Source: Otatea glauca
Taxonomy: Eukaryota; Streptophyta; Magnoliopsida; Poales; Poaceae
Assembly (NCBI GenBank): GCA_036346275.1
Contig: CM070720.1
Location: 13,059,278-13,123,277 of the forward strand
Length of the DNA: 64,000 nucleotides
Reading direction: 5' to 3'
The notes beneath the pieces were generated by a model. The model saw only the letters and a list, made by a program, of their open reading frames with translations. It had not been told where the DNA came from and did no database searches. Both the position numbers and the translations under genes were made by a program. The first letter of the stretch is position 1. Every line of letters starts with the position of its first letter. Positions 54,720 through 64,000 of the stretch are shown in pieces.

Positions 54720-56172
54720 TCGTTCGCTTCTTGATTTTGAGTCGTCCTCGACTCAAGCTTATTGGCCTGCAAAAGGTTAGTAATAAGAGGCGGCAAAGAA
54801 ACCAACATATTCTTTGGTTGTTGATAGTGTGGCACATTAAATGAAGATTTCAAAATGGTACAAATATAAAGTCGATGCACCATGTACTTTCCTTTATCAT
54901 TATGTTTGCCAATAGCATGAAAACTAACACTGGATGACCATGACAAATTAGCAGGCATAGAAAATCTCTCCTCTAAACAATTGAGATCACATATGACATC
55001 AAATTCATTATAACCCAAAGTATTCAAGGAAGACAACAATTTAATCTCATCCTTTTCATTAGCAAGGTGAATAAAATGTTTATTTTCAGCACACGTGTTT
55101 AGATCAGAAATAAAACTAACATGTTTATTCACTAGTTGAGGCATGGATATAAATGAGACATTATCACACAACACTTCTTTATCACTAGGGACAGCAAGAC
55201 AATCATATTGTGACAAAGGTGATTTAGTTTGAGTGTCCACTAACTGCTGTTCTAGCATAGCATAGCATCAGTAGTGGCCAAATTTAGCAAATCAACAGGA
55301 TTCTCTCCTCGTGTGAAAATAGCACCTATGTCATTACCTTTGTTTTCAATCTTTACCGATTTAGGCACATCATGATTTGTACATTCTTGAGGTATGCATG
55401 GGATAGCAAGTATCTCCTGCTCCTCCTTCTCTTGCGTGTTTTCCTTCTCGTTCTTATTCTCAATGTCCTATGAAAAGTTAGTAGCAAGTGGAAACGCGAC
55501 AAGATGCCGTTCTTCCAAAGAAAATTCTTCACTATGGCAATTATAAACATTAATTTCAGCAAGATGTCTTTCATGTTCAATTTGATTTTCAATCTCACAA
55601 GCAAGATTAAATAAACTAGAGAGAGAACTGTATTCCCTATCAACAAGAATACTCTGAATTTTCTTATCAAGTCCATTTAAGAATCTTATTTCCTTAGGTT
55701 CTTCAGATTCATCTAATCCACAACGCAACAACAAAGTTTCTAATTCCTCGTAATATTCCTTGATAGTTTTATCACATTGTTGTAAACATTGCAATTCATA
55801 AAGTAACTTTTTAGAATGATAATCAGGAACAAATTCATCTCTCATAATTCGTTTCATATCTTTCCGTGTTTTTGGTACTGTCTTATAAGCACAAAAATCG
55901 TTCCACCAAATTGATGCACAGAGAGTTAAAGCACTAGCGCCAACTTTAATTTTTCGTTTATTACAGAGGTTACATTGCGAAAGAATTTTATCTACCTCTA
56001 TTTCCCAATCAATATAAGTATCAACACCAAATCCGTTATAAGAAGGAAGAACTGGAAAATTTTTACCTTTACCAGCAGAAGGAGATGGACTAAAGTTGGG
56101 TTGGTCCTTATGCTCTTTTCTATCAAGTGCATTCTCCATGTTTTGAATTTGCTTGTTCATAGTCTCATTCAT
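54698..56172 (-). pseudogene. N3 Gag-derived reading frame, about 490 codons with two lesions
   Basis: It starts MNETMNKQIQNMENAL at 56172. The Gag core follows: FPVLPSYNGFGVDTYIDWE (about residue 40), ALTLCASIWWNDF, KDMKRIMRDEFVP, EYYEELETLLLRCGLDE, RFLNGLDKKIQ. A TAG at 55468-55470 interrupts it, but the same frame stays open to 55258. There a 5-bp tandem duplication (CTATGCTATG, plus strand CATAGCATAG at 55256-55265) shifts into the frame ending at 54698, inside the LTR. The downstream half (NVSFISMPQLVNKHVSFIS, then SLPPLITNLLQ and ESRTTQNQE) has no known domain. It sits where pol would be. No zinc knuckle is seen. Confidence 0.8.
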
Positions 56173-57279
56173 CTATCAAAGCATCTCTCGAAGCTCGTTA
56201 TGAAGAACACACTAGTTACCGTCCTGGTCCTCCTGTACCCCTTCCTTTGCTAGTAGAAAACAGAAGATCGAACAAAGCATTATCCCTATCAACTACTAGG
56301 TACTGGACAGTGGGATCACAAACTCTCACGCGTCTTACCACACCCTTACAAATGTTCTTACCAAAGCAGCAGGTGGTACAACCGGTGGCTGGTTCATGAT
56401 ACCATGAGGGTGTGAGCGAAGCGATTGCAAAGGAGAACCTGAACTGATAAGAAGTATGTGGAGCTTGGAAGGTAATATTTAGTAGCAAGGAATAAGCAAT
56501 ATCGAAATCAGATTAGCAAGCTGAATAAATGTCCAACGTACTTGTCACAGTTGCTGGCCTAAACGTGTTCCTAGAACTAGTTCAACCTAGCAAGGGATAT
56601 ATCAAAGCACATAGGACTCAAAGGATGCAAGCAATTCTGATTATCTGCTTCTTTTTCCCTCTTTCTTCTTCTTTTCTTCTCTCTGGTTTTTTTCAGCGCG
56701 GCTTTTTTTTTTGCACTTTCCTTTTGTTTTCCTTTCTTTTAACTCAAAGGAAAAACAAAAATCTCATGTTTTGGAACAAGAGAACACATTAAAAAGATGA
56801 CCGAAAAAATGGGCAAAAATAACACATGAAACTTGTGGGGCTCGAAACTCAGTTTTAGAGGCCAATTTTGAGGGTCAAAAATTGCACAAGTCTTCTTACC
56901 TGTGGATGTTTCGGATGCGCATTGTTGTTCTCTTCGAAACAAAAAAAAGTACGCCCCAATCGGAGTTCATATGCAAAAGTTATGGCTGTTTTACTGAACA
57001 CTGCGCAATCTAGAATTGCCTGTGACTACACTTCTTCCTTTCGGTTAGGGCTAACAGTGCAAAACAAGAACTAGGGCAACGGAAAGGGACAACCAGCAAC
57101 AAGATGATGATGATGGACACAAAGTCAACAAGCGAAACTAAAAACGATAATTACAATGGCACAAGGGGTTGTAGGACAGCGGAATCGATGATGAACTTTT
57201 TGTGGGGCAATTTTTCCGGACTCTAGGTCGATGGCAAAAAAAAAGTGGGGATACAAGAATTACCTATCGGGTAACCGAA
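56173..57279 (-). other. N3 5' leader
   Basis: 1.1 kb between primer site and the Gag frame with no supported gene. It includes a long pyrimidine run on the plus strand (56640-56735). The part next to the primer site is shared with N2 (31112-31362). Confidence 0.6.
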
Positions 57280-57291
57280 GCTTTGATACCA
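57280..57291 (-). other. Primer-binding site of N3 (initiator Met type, one mismatch)
   Basis: The minus strand reads TGGTATCAAAGC two bases after the LTR, against TGGTATCAGAGC in N2 (31112-31123). Confidence 0.8.
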
Positions 57292-57293
57292 CT

Positions 57294-58044
57294 TGATGGG
57301 AACGGTGGCCCGATCTTCCGACAGGTAGTAGTAAGTCGATTGGTGGAGAATTCGACGTTGACGATCCGGCTTCCAATCAGAATGGATTTGAACCCTGCAA
57401 TCGCAACACCACAGCTCCTTTGGTTATCAACCATGCACAAACACGGTTGACCTTGCCAAGAAGGCTTATCCCTGCCTGTGAATCGAGAACACAAGCAAGA
57501 ACGTAGAAGATGCAATCTGAAATTGCGAATAATATTAAGCACAAAAGTTGGGGTTCCACAAACCGATGAACGATGAAAAACTGACAAAGTGTCTAGTTGT
57601 AATCTAAGCAAAACCCATCTATTCTAGCGACGGCTACTGAATATATATGAGGAAGATGGCAAGGGAGGCGGCCAAGGGGGTGGCTGCGAAACCCTAGGTC
57701 GTACAAGGCCTTTGAGCCCAAGTGGAGGTGTCGCAGCACCTGGCAGATTTTATTCATCATATTTATTTCACGATTCCTGTCGATCTAGAAGGAATTTGGA
57801 CGTAAAACTACTTCCATTAGAAAGATCTCGTCGTGAGCATCTCCGTAGAGTCCAAGAACGCCACAAACGGACTTCGTATGACCTAGATATGGTCATTTTT
57901 AGTTGGACTGCTCCTAGGTGCCGAACTGGACTCGTGAATGAATTGGGCTTGATCTTGGGCTGGGATTGGAGCATCAGAAGTTGTTGGGCCCTTGTCTTGG
58001 CTTGAGATAGAAGCATGGCTTGCTGGACCAGCATGGTCTCATCA
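57294..58044 (-). repeat. 5' LTR of N3 (751 bp)
   Basis: Plus strand TGATGGGAACGG to GGTCTCATCA, equal in length to its partner. Confidence 0.92.
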
Positions 58045-60604
58045 GCTTGGGCTCAATCGGCTTTCGTATTTTACCAGCTAGATTTTCCTGGGTCGCAGAA
58101 CTTGACCCTTCTGCTTTTGCCTTGGCCTGATTTGGAGTAGAGAATCTTTCATGCATCGGCCTTTTATAATTTCTACTGTGGTAATCTTGCACTGGCCCAG
58201 ATAATCTATCTTTAGCCGATTGCCTTGGTCAATCGTCCTGAGGGTAATGATCCATCTGGCAATTATAGGGTGATTGCAACACTACTCTCCTCTCCAAGTA
58301 AAACTGCCAGAAGGGACATCGTTGATGAACCTTCTCCAATTTTTTAGGCCAATACAAGTTATCTGGCCGACACGCAGGATAGCGTGGCCTGTTGCTTCTC
58401 CTATTATATTTCTCAAGCAGCTGAGAAAAGTTGGCTTATGCTTGATTATCGGCCGTCGTGGTGGCGATTTCTCTACCTTGTACCACTTACCAACTTTCAA
58501 ATCTCCCTTGGGCTTAACAGTCTTGGAATTTTTACACTCACGGTCGGTTTCTATTTTCAATGAACCAACCGTAATCTTTAGGGTTTCTTTACCGCTTGAA
58601 GTTGACTGAATATCGACATGTCGAGCCCTTTTTGGTTGCTCATCTTGCATCGGCTCTTTTCCCTTTTTCGAGCACTGCACTATGTTTATTGGGAAGGGGT
58701 TGATATCCACCTGCATCATCAGCTTTTTGCGAATTTAAGCTGACCATCTTCTAGAGCCGATTGTATCTGCTGTCGAAAAATATTGCAATCATTAGTATTA
58801 TGAGAAAAAGATTGGTGCCATTTGCAATACCTTCGCTTTTTGATTTCATCGGCTGACGGTATAACACGCCCCTCAGGTAACCGTATAATATTTTCTTGTA
58901 ATAACAGATCAAACAAACAGTCACACTTAGAAACATCAAATGCATATTTTACTTCTGACTTACTTTTAGTCAGTTTAAGCCAAGAACAGACTAAAGACTT
59001 TTTAGATCATTTCACCCATTCGGCTATGTTTATTTCTGCCTCCTCATCTTTAGATGACTCACTCGAACAATATTCAACAAGATTAACCTTATATTTATCT
59101 TTTTCTTTGTTATTGTAAATCCTAAACTTATCCTTGAATCCTCAGTTATCAGTAAATCGGCTTTCCTGAACCGACACCCTATGAAGAAGATGGCATAAAT
59201 CATTGAACTCTTGACCGCCAAACTTCTCCCTATGCGGAGGAATTAATCCCTGTAAGGCTAAATCGTCTAACTGATTACCCGATAAAGTGATACTAAAACA
59301 CCGATTTCTAACTTCTCTAAAGATTTTTATATAATCCATTGCTGATTACCCAAATTTCTGGCAGACGGAGCTCATATCAGAAATCCTGAGTTCTAGACTA
59401 CCGGAGAAAAAGTACTCATGGAATCGGCTTTCCAAATCGTTCCAGAAGTGAACCGAATTTGGAGGTAAACTAATAAACCAAGTAAAAGAAGACCCTGATA
59501 ATGACAAAGGCAATAACTAATTTTGGGCTCGTCGGACTGAGCAGCTTCACCACATTGTGCTATGAAGCATCCGATGTGTTCTAACGTAGTAACAGAATCA
59601 TCCCTAGAAAACTTAGCGAAATCAGGAACTTTAAAATTATTTGGGTAAGTCATACGATCTATATAATCAGGATATGGTTTTCTATAGCCGATAACCTTAC
59701 CATTTATCTGTATGCCGAATTAATCCCTCAACACATCAGAAATTTGGTCGACCCAATTACATTGTTAGCCGACGATATGTTAGGTTTCTGCCAATTGTGA
59801 TCATAATTGGCATTTTGCCCCCCGAGCATAAGCTCGGGTTGATGATTATGTGAAGTCGACTAATATTGAGGGAATTGCATGTATCTATTGTTCCTCCTAA
59901 CGGTCGGCTCTGGTATTGGAGCAAAAGGCTCCGATTATATCACAACTTTATATGGGGCCTGATTCCTAGGTGGAATCAGCTCGGCGTATTGTGAATACCT
60001 ATTGGTTTCAATCGGCTCTGGAACCGATTGTGAAAAAGCGTAGAACGGAGCCAATGGCGGCAAATTAATCGATGCATCTAACTTGGTGGCATCGGTATAC
60101 ACTTGATAATGCACAACCCCACTCAGGCGAGGATCCCTTGGCTGTATGAAGGTGGGTTGGGTTGGCATCATGGTCAACAATTGAATTGCAACCGATGGCT
60201 TTGGGTCGGCTAGAGTGTTTTGAGTATTTTGTGCCACCGAATAAACATGATAATTCGGCAGAGCTTGCATCGGGTCGAGTAGGCTTTAAGATGATGCCAA
60301 CTCTTGAGCAATTGTTTTGACACTATTGGTTATCATCGGCTTAAGAGTCGTAACTAGAGACGATGATTGATTGATTAAAGCATGACGCACAGATTGATTA
60401 ATCATAGCCGAAAGTTCAGCCTATGCAAGGATGTATTGACTCATTGAGCTATTTGTGACCCCTGCATCGCCGAGGGCGTTAACCGTCGGCAATGCGGCCT
60501 TCAATTTCCTTATGCTGTTCTGGTATTAAATCGTCTAATGTAGGGACGATTATGGCTTCGGCATTAAGATTGGACGGCGAAATCGACTTGCTGGATGAAG
60601 ACAT
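58045..60604 (-). pseudogene. Element D gag
   Basis: It begins MSSSSSKSISPSNLNAEAII at 60604 on the minus strand and continues in broken frames. 60270-59935 has PTFIQPRDPRLSGVVHYQVY. 59653-59393 holds the Gag core start (NFKVPDFAKFSRDDSVTTLEHI). 59339-59142 has FREVRNRCFSITLSGNQLD and LPPHREKFGGQEFNDL-like blocks. 58916-58719 has the zinc-binding block EIKKRRYCKWHQSFSHNTNDC. The lysine-rich C-terminal end is at 58719-58282. Gag forms the particle. Several stops divide it. Confidence 0.83.
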
Positions 60605-60615
60605 CTTCACTATCC

Positions 60616-60629
60616 TACCAGGCACGCCA
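60616..60629 (-). other. Possible primer-binding site of element D
   Basis: The minus strand reads TTGGCGTGCCTGG between the LTR end and the gag ATG; the TTGGCG start is common in Tat-clade elements. The tRNA was not identified. Confidence 0.45.
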
Positions 60630-60635
60630 AGAGTG

Positions 60636-61369
60636 TGTTGGTGCTAAAAAAATATGAAGAGGGTTAATCAGCCACAACACACCTGACGAACACCGGGTTC
60701 ACTTAATCAGGGTGTGTCAACCAATCTGATCCTGCAATCGGTAAGATAAATATATGATACGCTTAGAGCCGATCTGTCAAAAAATAATCGGCTTACATCT
60801 AAACAGCTAAAAGCCGATGAAATCAAAGGGTAACAATAAGTCTAATTAGCCGATTAGGGCTAATCATATGATAAACGTAGATCTTTTTCAAAGAAGGCGA
60901 TGCACAACAAAATTGAAAAAAATCAAACCTGATGCGTAATTGATGAAGATCAACAATCGGCGATGCGCAACTTTATTGATCAAGATCAAATTAAAGAGAT
61001 TCTAAATTACAGAAGCTAATCCTAGTCGGCGAGAAAATAAAAGAGTAAATGCAATGTTGGATTGATTATGTGTGTTTTCTTCTCGCTTACACATGGCCAT
61101 CTTTTATAGCTATCAATCGACCGTCTCCATATCCAATACGCTGGTTACCATGATCCATATGGGGCTTAACTCGAATAACTCCTCCCATCTTTAAATGAAT
61201 ATCGGTCATATCACAAATTTAAACCTGTTTTCCTATATCTGATATCGGCAAAAATCCTCCTAATTCTTAGCTTAACAATTTCATCATGCTTTGCCAAAAT
61301 CTGGTTCAAATAGGTGGTCAACAAACCCAAAGCAGCTTGCTTGCTTCGATTACGCTCATGTGTGGACTA
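60636..61369 (-). repeat. 5' LTR of element D (about 734 bp)
   Basis: The inner border is called at TGTTGGTGCTAAA on the plus strand; the outer border is where the CACTA end of C2 starts. A TATA box and AATAAA signal are in the right order on the minus strand. There is no second LTR in the window for comparison, so borders are approximate. Confidence 0.6.
61101..61110 (-). promoter_or_regulatory. TATA box of the element D LTR
   Basis: The minus strand GCTATAAAAG lies about 130 bases before an AATAAA (60972-60977, minus strand) and 470 bases before the LTR end. Confidence 0.6.
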
Positions 61370-61645
61370 CACTACTACAGAACATGCAATCCTTGCCGAC
61401 ATGTCACTGCCGGTTGGAATAGAGCCGGCAGTGCGAACATATCACTGTCGATTCGAAAGTTAAGTCGGGGAGGAGAACAACCGACAGTGATAACTAGATA
61501 TCACTGCCGGATCTTCTATCAACCGGTAGTGATATTGGCATTTTCACTGCCGGTTTTACACCAGAACCGGCAGTGATATTTATTTTCCCGCACAATTCGA
61601 GCTTATCACTGCCGGTTCTGCGCAGAACCGGCAGTGATAAGTCCT
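61370..61645 (+). repeat. C2 left terminus and subterminal palindromes
   Basis: About eight copies of ATCACTGCCGGTT or its complement, often paired as palindromes. The most perfect is TATCACTGCCGGTTCT..AGAACCGGCAGTGATA around 61602-61640. Such repeats bind the CACTA-encoded DNA-binding protein in known families. Confidence 0.82.
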
Positions 61646-61691
61646 TTATATATCTGGCCGTCCCTTCCCCTGACCGATCGAGCATAACAGA

Positions 61692-62475
61692 TGATGTGAG
61701 GTTGTGTCCCAATCTTTCGATGAGAGCGATAACTATCGATTTGGTGGAACCGACTTTGACGATCCGACTACAACGTACGACGATGACACGCCTTAGCAAT
61801 CGCTAAACGAACTCCGGAGTGTTATTGATCTTGCCATGGGCAGGATCAACCTAAACACGAGGTTCAATTCCTGCAAGCAACCGAAAAACAAGCAAGGATA
61901 ATAGTAAAAGGAATCTGAAATTGCCAATAAGAATGGAAGGAAAAATCAAGGTGGGGTTCTATTGAGGATCTTGACAAGGTGGTTGTCCAGCAGAACTTGA
62001 AAAAACAAAGTTTGCGTTTGGCTAAATTAATCAAACAAAACCCATGTGTCTAAAGCGGCGGCTACTGAGTTTATAAGAGGGATGGACGTGAGAGGGATGT
62101 CCTAGGGTTGTTTGCAGCAAGGGGGACGCACACAACTTGGGCTTAGGCCCCCACACGCTTACAAGGCTCGAAACAGCCCAAAATAGTATTGTAGTCTATT
62201 GTTTTGATGATTTCGATTGATCCATGATGAATCTAGAGCTAGGATTAGATCCATTGGAAATATCTCGTCGTAAGCTTTCAACCAAGTCCAAGATCACCCA
62301 AATCGGAGTCTGTATGCAAAATTTATTCATATTTGAAGTCGGTGCTATCCCAGGAGGCCGAATTAGATTCCATAACGTGATGGATTTGATCTCTCTCTCT
62401 TCTTGGCCCGTGGATGACGTGTTTGAGTTGGCACAACCAAATGTGGTCATATCCTTAGTGGTGATGTCCTCATCA
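61692..62475 (-). repeat. Solo LTR of the N1 subfamily (784 bp)
   Basis: Plus strand TGATGTGAGGTTG to GTGATGTCCTCATCA, flanked by a perfect duplication ACAGA (61687-61691 and 62476-62480). No internal sequence is present, the footprint of LTR-LTR recombination. The open frames 62196-62498 and 62224-62529 fall within it or cross its border and are not genes. Confidence 0.9.
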
Positions 62476-62529
62476 ACAGAGAGGCGTCTCTGCTCCATTT
62501 ATTGTGACGAATTGCTGCTGAAAAATTGA

Positions 62530-63345
62530 ATTAAAATTCATATCTATTTCTATTCAAGGTTAGTAATTTGATCTACATTATATTTGAAGTTGGATTTTAC
62601 TTTATACATTGCTTTAGATTTGATAATTACAATTCTTATTCATTTCAGAGATTTAGTGGATTTTTAAATAGTGAATATGGCTAGATGAATTTTGCAATAA
62701 TGAAAATTGCAAGATACATTTGTAAATCTAATTATTTACAAATATATCATGTACTTTCAATTATATGGTTATTTTCAATTATTAAAGTAATTAAAAAATT
62801 GCAACATTGATATTATCAATTATGAAAGTAATTAAAAAATTGCTACTTGGATATTTTTAATATAGTAAAAATATATCCAAATTATTTAAAATTATTTTCA
62901 ATTCTGTAAATAATAAAAAATTGCCAGATGAATATTTACATAATTAAGAAAGGTTGATGTATGCTCAAATTTTGAAATAATAAAAAAATGTTAAATGGAT
63001 ATTTACATAATGAAAAAAGGTTGATTTATTTTAATATAGTCAAAATATATCCTAACTATTTACAATTATTTATTATTTTTTAAATAATAAAAAATTGCAA
63101 GATGGATATTTACATAATGAAAAAAGATTGACGTATTTTAATATACTAAAAATATATCCTAAGTATTTACAATTATTTTCATTTTATAAAATAATAAAAA
63201 ATTGCTAGATGGATATTTACATAATGAAAAAAGGTTGATGTATTTTAATATAGTCAAAACTGCTACATGGATTTTTAAATCTTATCATTTACAATTATAT
63301 TGTTATTTGCAATTATATGCTTATGTGATGTTTGATTTAATTAAT
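62530..63345 (+). repeat. AT-rich, tandemly repeated region upstream of the C2 transposase
   Basis: No gene is seen. From about 62780 to 63260 a unit of roughly 105-120 bases is repeated about four times with divergence. It contains ATTGC.AGATGGATATTTACA, TAATGAAAAAAGGTTGA, TTTTAATATAGTCAAAA and TATCCTAA.TATTTACAATTA. It may be an intron: TTAATTGTAG lies just before the transposase ATG. Confidence 0.7.
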
Positions 63346-64000
63346 TGTAGATGGACTGAAGGTGGATGTATGACACGGACCGTTGCAGCGCAGAGTTCTT
63401 TAATGGTGTGACTTGTTTTGTAAACGCGGCTGCGGCGCACAAGTCGAAGAATCTAGCTGACTATATGTGTTGTCCATGCGTTGATTGCAAAAATGAGAAG
63501 CTGTTTTCTACCATAGAGTCGACACATGCACACTTGCTTCGAAGGGGTTTCAAGGCTGGCTATACATGTTGGACCGAGCACTGTGAAGATGTGATTGTAC
63601 ATGAAGGGCAATATATTGCTGAAGATGATGGAGACAACGATATAACGGCGGTCGAAGATACGTTTGTCGATAGCCACGACGACGATCTAGATCAAATGTT
63701 GCATGATAGGGAGGGGGACTTTATGAGTGAAAGAGAGTTTCAAAAGTTCCAGCCTATGGTAGAGGACTCCACAACACCATTGTACCCAGGCTGCAAGGAC
63801 GAGCAAAAAAACTGCATATCGTGCTTACACTACTGCAGTTGAAGGCAAGCAATGGTTGGTCCGATAAGAGCTTCAATGAGATGTTATGTCTCTTCGGGGA
63901 CTTGCTTCCAGAGGGTAACGTGTTGCCTACAACTACGTACCAAGCCAAGCAGGTTGTCTGCCTGTTGGAACTGGAAGTACAAAGAATACACGCATATCCA
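63346..64000 (+). pseudogene. C2 transposase, TNP2 type, N-terminal part (one frameshift)
   Basis: The frame 63366-63842 starts MYDTDRCSAEFFNGV and holds the transposase-associated domain: CCPCVDCKNEKL, then HLLRRGFKAGYTCWTEHCE (zinc-binding Cys/His). An acidic linker follows (DDDLDQMLHDREGDF). A shift in an A-run near 63808 ends the frame falsely. In the next frame LKASNGWSDKSF, LLPEGNVLPTTTY and VQRIHAY continue the protein to the window edge. It is homologous to C1 (31900-32600) but clearly of another family. It would catalyse excision and insertion of CACTA elements. Confidence 0.87.

Larger units (their letters stand above)
53969..58044 (-). mobile_element. N3: complete gag-only non-autonomous LTR retrotransposon (4076 bp)
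   Basis: Two LTRs of exactly 751 bp (53969-54719 and 57294-58044), flanked by GCTTG (53964-53968 and 58045-58049). The internal part (2574 bp) holds a primer site, a long leader, and one Gag-derived reading frame that reaches the 3' LTR. No protease, RT, RNase H or integrase is present, so proteins must come from another element. N1, N2 and the solo LTR in C2 are relatives. Confidence 0.92.
39553..61369 (-). mobile_element. Element D: minus-strand Ty3/gypsy element (non-chromovirus, Tat-like), interrupted by E and N3
   Basis: On the minus strand: 5' LTR (about 61369-60636), gag (60604-58045), [N3], protease region (53963-53270), RT (52940-51812), [E], RNase H (40003-39543). Integrase and 3' LTR are missing: the sequence changes abruptly to the LINE fragment at about 39550. 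Leader bases after the LTR (TTGGCGTGCCTGG on the minus strand, 60616-60629) may be the primer site and are not of the Met type. Gag/RT style resembles Tat-clade grass elements (inference). Confidence 0.82.
61370..64000 (+). mobile_element. C2: CACTA (En/Spm) DNA transposon, 5' part
   Basis: It starts with the terminal repeat CACTACTACAGAAC, then subterminal repeats with CACTGCCGG/CCGGCAGTG, a promoter-like part, an AT-rich region with tandem repeats, and the first exon of a TNP2-type transposase running off the window. A solo LTR (61692-62475) is inserted. CTA precedes the terminus, a possible 3-bp target copy. Confidence 0.85.

Noticed and set aside
56640..56735. Polypyrimidine tract ending in CAG, like a splice acceptor on the plus strand
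   Set aside because: It lies on the antisense strand of the N3 leader with no plus-strand exon after it.
62196..62529. Open frames of about 100 codons on both strands
   Set aside because: They overlap the solo LTR border and each other; no domain.

Overview
This is nuclear DNA from a plant, almost certainly a grass and probably panicoid (inference). The window consists almost entirely of transposable elements: chromovirus (Tekay/Del-like) and Tat-type Ty3/gypsy retrotransposons, a gag-only non-autonomous LTR family, three kinds of CACTA sequence, an L1-type LINE and a Tourist-like MITE. I found no intact host gene, rRNA or tRNA gene. The tRNA-like strings present are primer-binding sites. 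Nearly every coding region is broken by stops, frameshifts or deletions.

Left block, 1-31.4 kb, is a five-deep nest. Element A (+, pol remnant and 3' LTR, to 5575) sits in N1 (+, 3' LTR 5712-6560). N1 sits in the 5' leader of F (-, LTR 7059-10705). F sits in gag of B (+, Tat type, 3' LTR 30050-30532). B sits in the LTR of N2 (+, 30533 to about 31362). A second complete Tekay-like element, G (-, 11409-22159, target duplication CTAAA), also interrupts B gag. B carries gag, protease and RT remnants, has lost its integrase core, and then has an antisense gene region, an 80-bp tandem array and a second small antisense ORF with its own TATA box.

Middle block, 31.4-39.55 kb: a decayed CACTA element (C1) with a full-length but broken TNP2-type transposase; a 1.3-kb gene-like, GC-rich stretch of unknown origin; a 1.87-kb CACTA-ended inverted repeat (36959-38830) that is one giant hairpin; and an L1 reverse-transcriptase fragment interrupted by a 212-bp Tourist-like MITE.

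Right block, 39.55-61.37 kb: a minus-strand Ty3/gypsy element D (gag, protease, RT, RNase H; 5' LTR near 60636-61369). It is split by element E (+, 40009-51811, complete 11.8-kb Tekay-like element with near-identical LTRs and duplication GTTTC) and by N3 (-, 53969-58044, complete gag-only element with 751-bp LTRs and duplication GCTTG). The window ends in a second CACTA element, C2 (61370 to beyond 64000), holding a solo LTR (61692-62475, duplication ACAGA) and the start of a TNP2-type transposase.

None of these parts work together as a pathway. The relationships are of insertion order and of parasitism: gag-only elements need proteins from autonomous partners, and the inverted repeat and N-type elements need transposase or polymerase supplied in trans.
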